Below, piece by piece: positions 14,090-14,605 of a DNA stretch of 14,605 nt. Source of the stretch: an uncultured Clostridia bacterium. GTDB lineage: Bacteria > Bacillota_A > Clostridia > Christensenellales > CAG-138. Under the pieces are notes generated by a model. It did not search any database and was not told the origin of the DNA. It worked only from the letters and a program-made list of their open reading frames with translations. Positions within the stretch are counted from its first letter, which is position 1, and the number at the start of each line of letters is the position of its first letter. Both the position numbers and the translations under genes were made by a program. Location of the stretch: NCBI GenBank assembly GCA_937877295.1, contig CALFIV010000264.1, forward strand, positions 1 through 14,605, read 5' to 3'.

Positions 14090-14605
14090 TTATTTTTCGA
14101 GATAATTGCGCATATCTCCCATAATGGCATGCGGTACGGGAAGATCGATCATCGTCTTCAGACCGGGCTTCGCGTTCAGAACATGGGGGATCATGTTGAC
14201 GCACATCGCGATCGTGCCGATACCGCCGTTCACTTCCGGCTTAATTTGCATATTCACATTGGGCGTACCGGTCAGCGTGATATAATCGCCGGTATATGTG
14301 CCTTCCATTTCCGGCTCAATCTGCTGCGGATGAATCATATCAATCATGACCTTATCGCCGATATAGCCCTGACCGGTCATATTCACCCCTGCAACATCGC
14401 CCGCTTTTGCAAAACCGTAAGGAGACTTGCGATCGACGGTCGTGACGATCGGCTTCATCTGCTGCTCAAAACGATCAATTTTAAAGCCGAGCGCTTCACC
14501 GATCATACCGACTGACTCGGCAAAGCCAACGTGTCCGGCAAGCGTACCGTTCTTACAGCCCTCTTCAAACTGCTCGACTGTAAGACCGACGCCTTGTTCT
14601 TCCAT
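14090..14605 (-). CDS. ord: 2,4-diaminopentanoate dehydrogenase, C-terminal part (runs off the right edge)
   Basis: Oxidatively deaminates 2,4-diaminopentanoate to 2-amino-4-oxopentanoate with NAD(P)+. Only the last 171 residues are in the window: 'LAGHVGFAESVGMIGEALGF', 'PEVNGGIGTIAMCVNMIPHVLNA' split around the substrate domain, and the terminal 'DLPVPHAIMGDMR' typical of the family. Full-length enzymes are about 350 residues with an N-terminal Rossmann domain, so about half is missing beyond position 14605. The ATG at the very edge is probably internal. It is the first gene visible of the ornithine operon, whose promoter must lie to the right. Confidence 0.92.
   Translation of the reverse strand: MEEQGVGLTVEQFEEGCKNGTLAGHVGFAESVGMIGEALGFKIDRFEQQMKPIVTTVDRKSPYGFAKAGDVAGVNMTGQGYIGDKVMIDMIHPQQIEPEMEGTYTGDYITLTGTPNVNMQIKPEVNGGIGTIAMCVNMIPHVLNAKPGLKTMIDLPVPHAIMGDMRNYLEK

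Overview
The window reads as a chromosomal segment of an anaerobic, amino-acid-fermenting Bacillota (Clostridia-type) bacterium. The signs are strong GGAG/AGGAG ribosome-binding sites, tight overlapping operons, sigma-A-like promoters, a group II ECF transporter module, the start of a pyrophosphate-type phosphofructokinase, and a nearly complete oxidative ornithine-degradation operon of the kind known from Clostridium sticklandii and Clostridioides difficile. Every gene I accept lies on the minus strand, so transcription runs from high to low coordinates.

Right part (14605 down to 6645): the ornithine operon ord(partial)-ortA-ortB-oraS-oraE-mutL/glmL-like ATPase-orr, followed by birA. Orr makes D-ornithine. 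OraS/OraE (PLP and adenosylcobalamin) convert it to 2,4-diaminopentanoate, and the MutL-like ATPase probably reactivates that mutase. Ord oxidatively deaminates the product to 2-amino-4-oxopentanoate, and OrtA/OrtB cleave this with CoA to acetyl-CoA and alanine. Almost all junctions overlap by 1-22 nt, which indicates one transcript whose promoter lies beyond the right edge.

Middle part (6603 down to 2701): a good sigma-A promoter starts a second unit, ecfA1-ecfA2-ecfT-truA-tadA. This is the shared energizing module for ECF vitamin transporters, followed by two tRNA-modification genes. A tRNA-Ser(CGA) gene follows, with its own promoter overlapping the tadA stop codon and an intrinsic terminator that probably closes the whole unit.

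Left part (2531 down to 468): a promoter whose predicted start site coincides with the first base of a candidate preQ1-I riboswitch, then a two-gene operon. The first gene encodes an unusual fusion of a QueT-type queuosine-precursor S component with a PAP2-family membrane phosphatase domain. The second encodes a YwaF/TMEM164-like membrane protein. This is the most novel part of the window: a possible preQ1-controlled system that couples dephosphorylation or lipid-type chemistry to uptake of a queuosine precursor, energized by the EcfA1A2T module encoded just upstream.

Left edge (407 down to 1): the ORF begins as a PPi-phosphofructokinase and continues in frame as a TrkA/KtrA-type RCK (regulator of K+ conductance) domain with higher G+C (about 60% against 50%, counted by hand). 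I read this as a chimeric join, most likely an assembly artefact, rather than a real protein. No mobile elements, CRISPR arrays or rRNA genes are visible.
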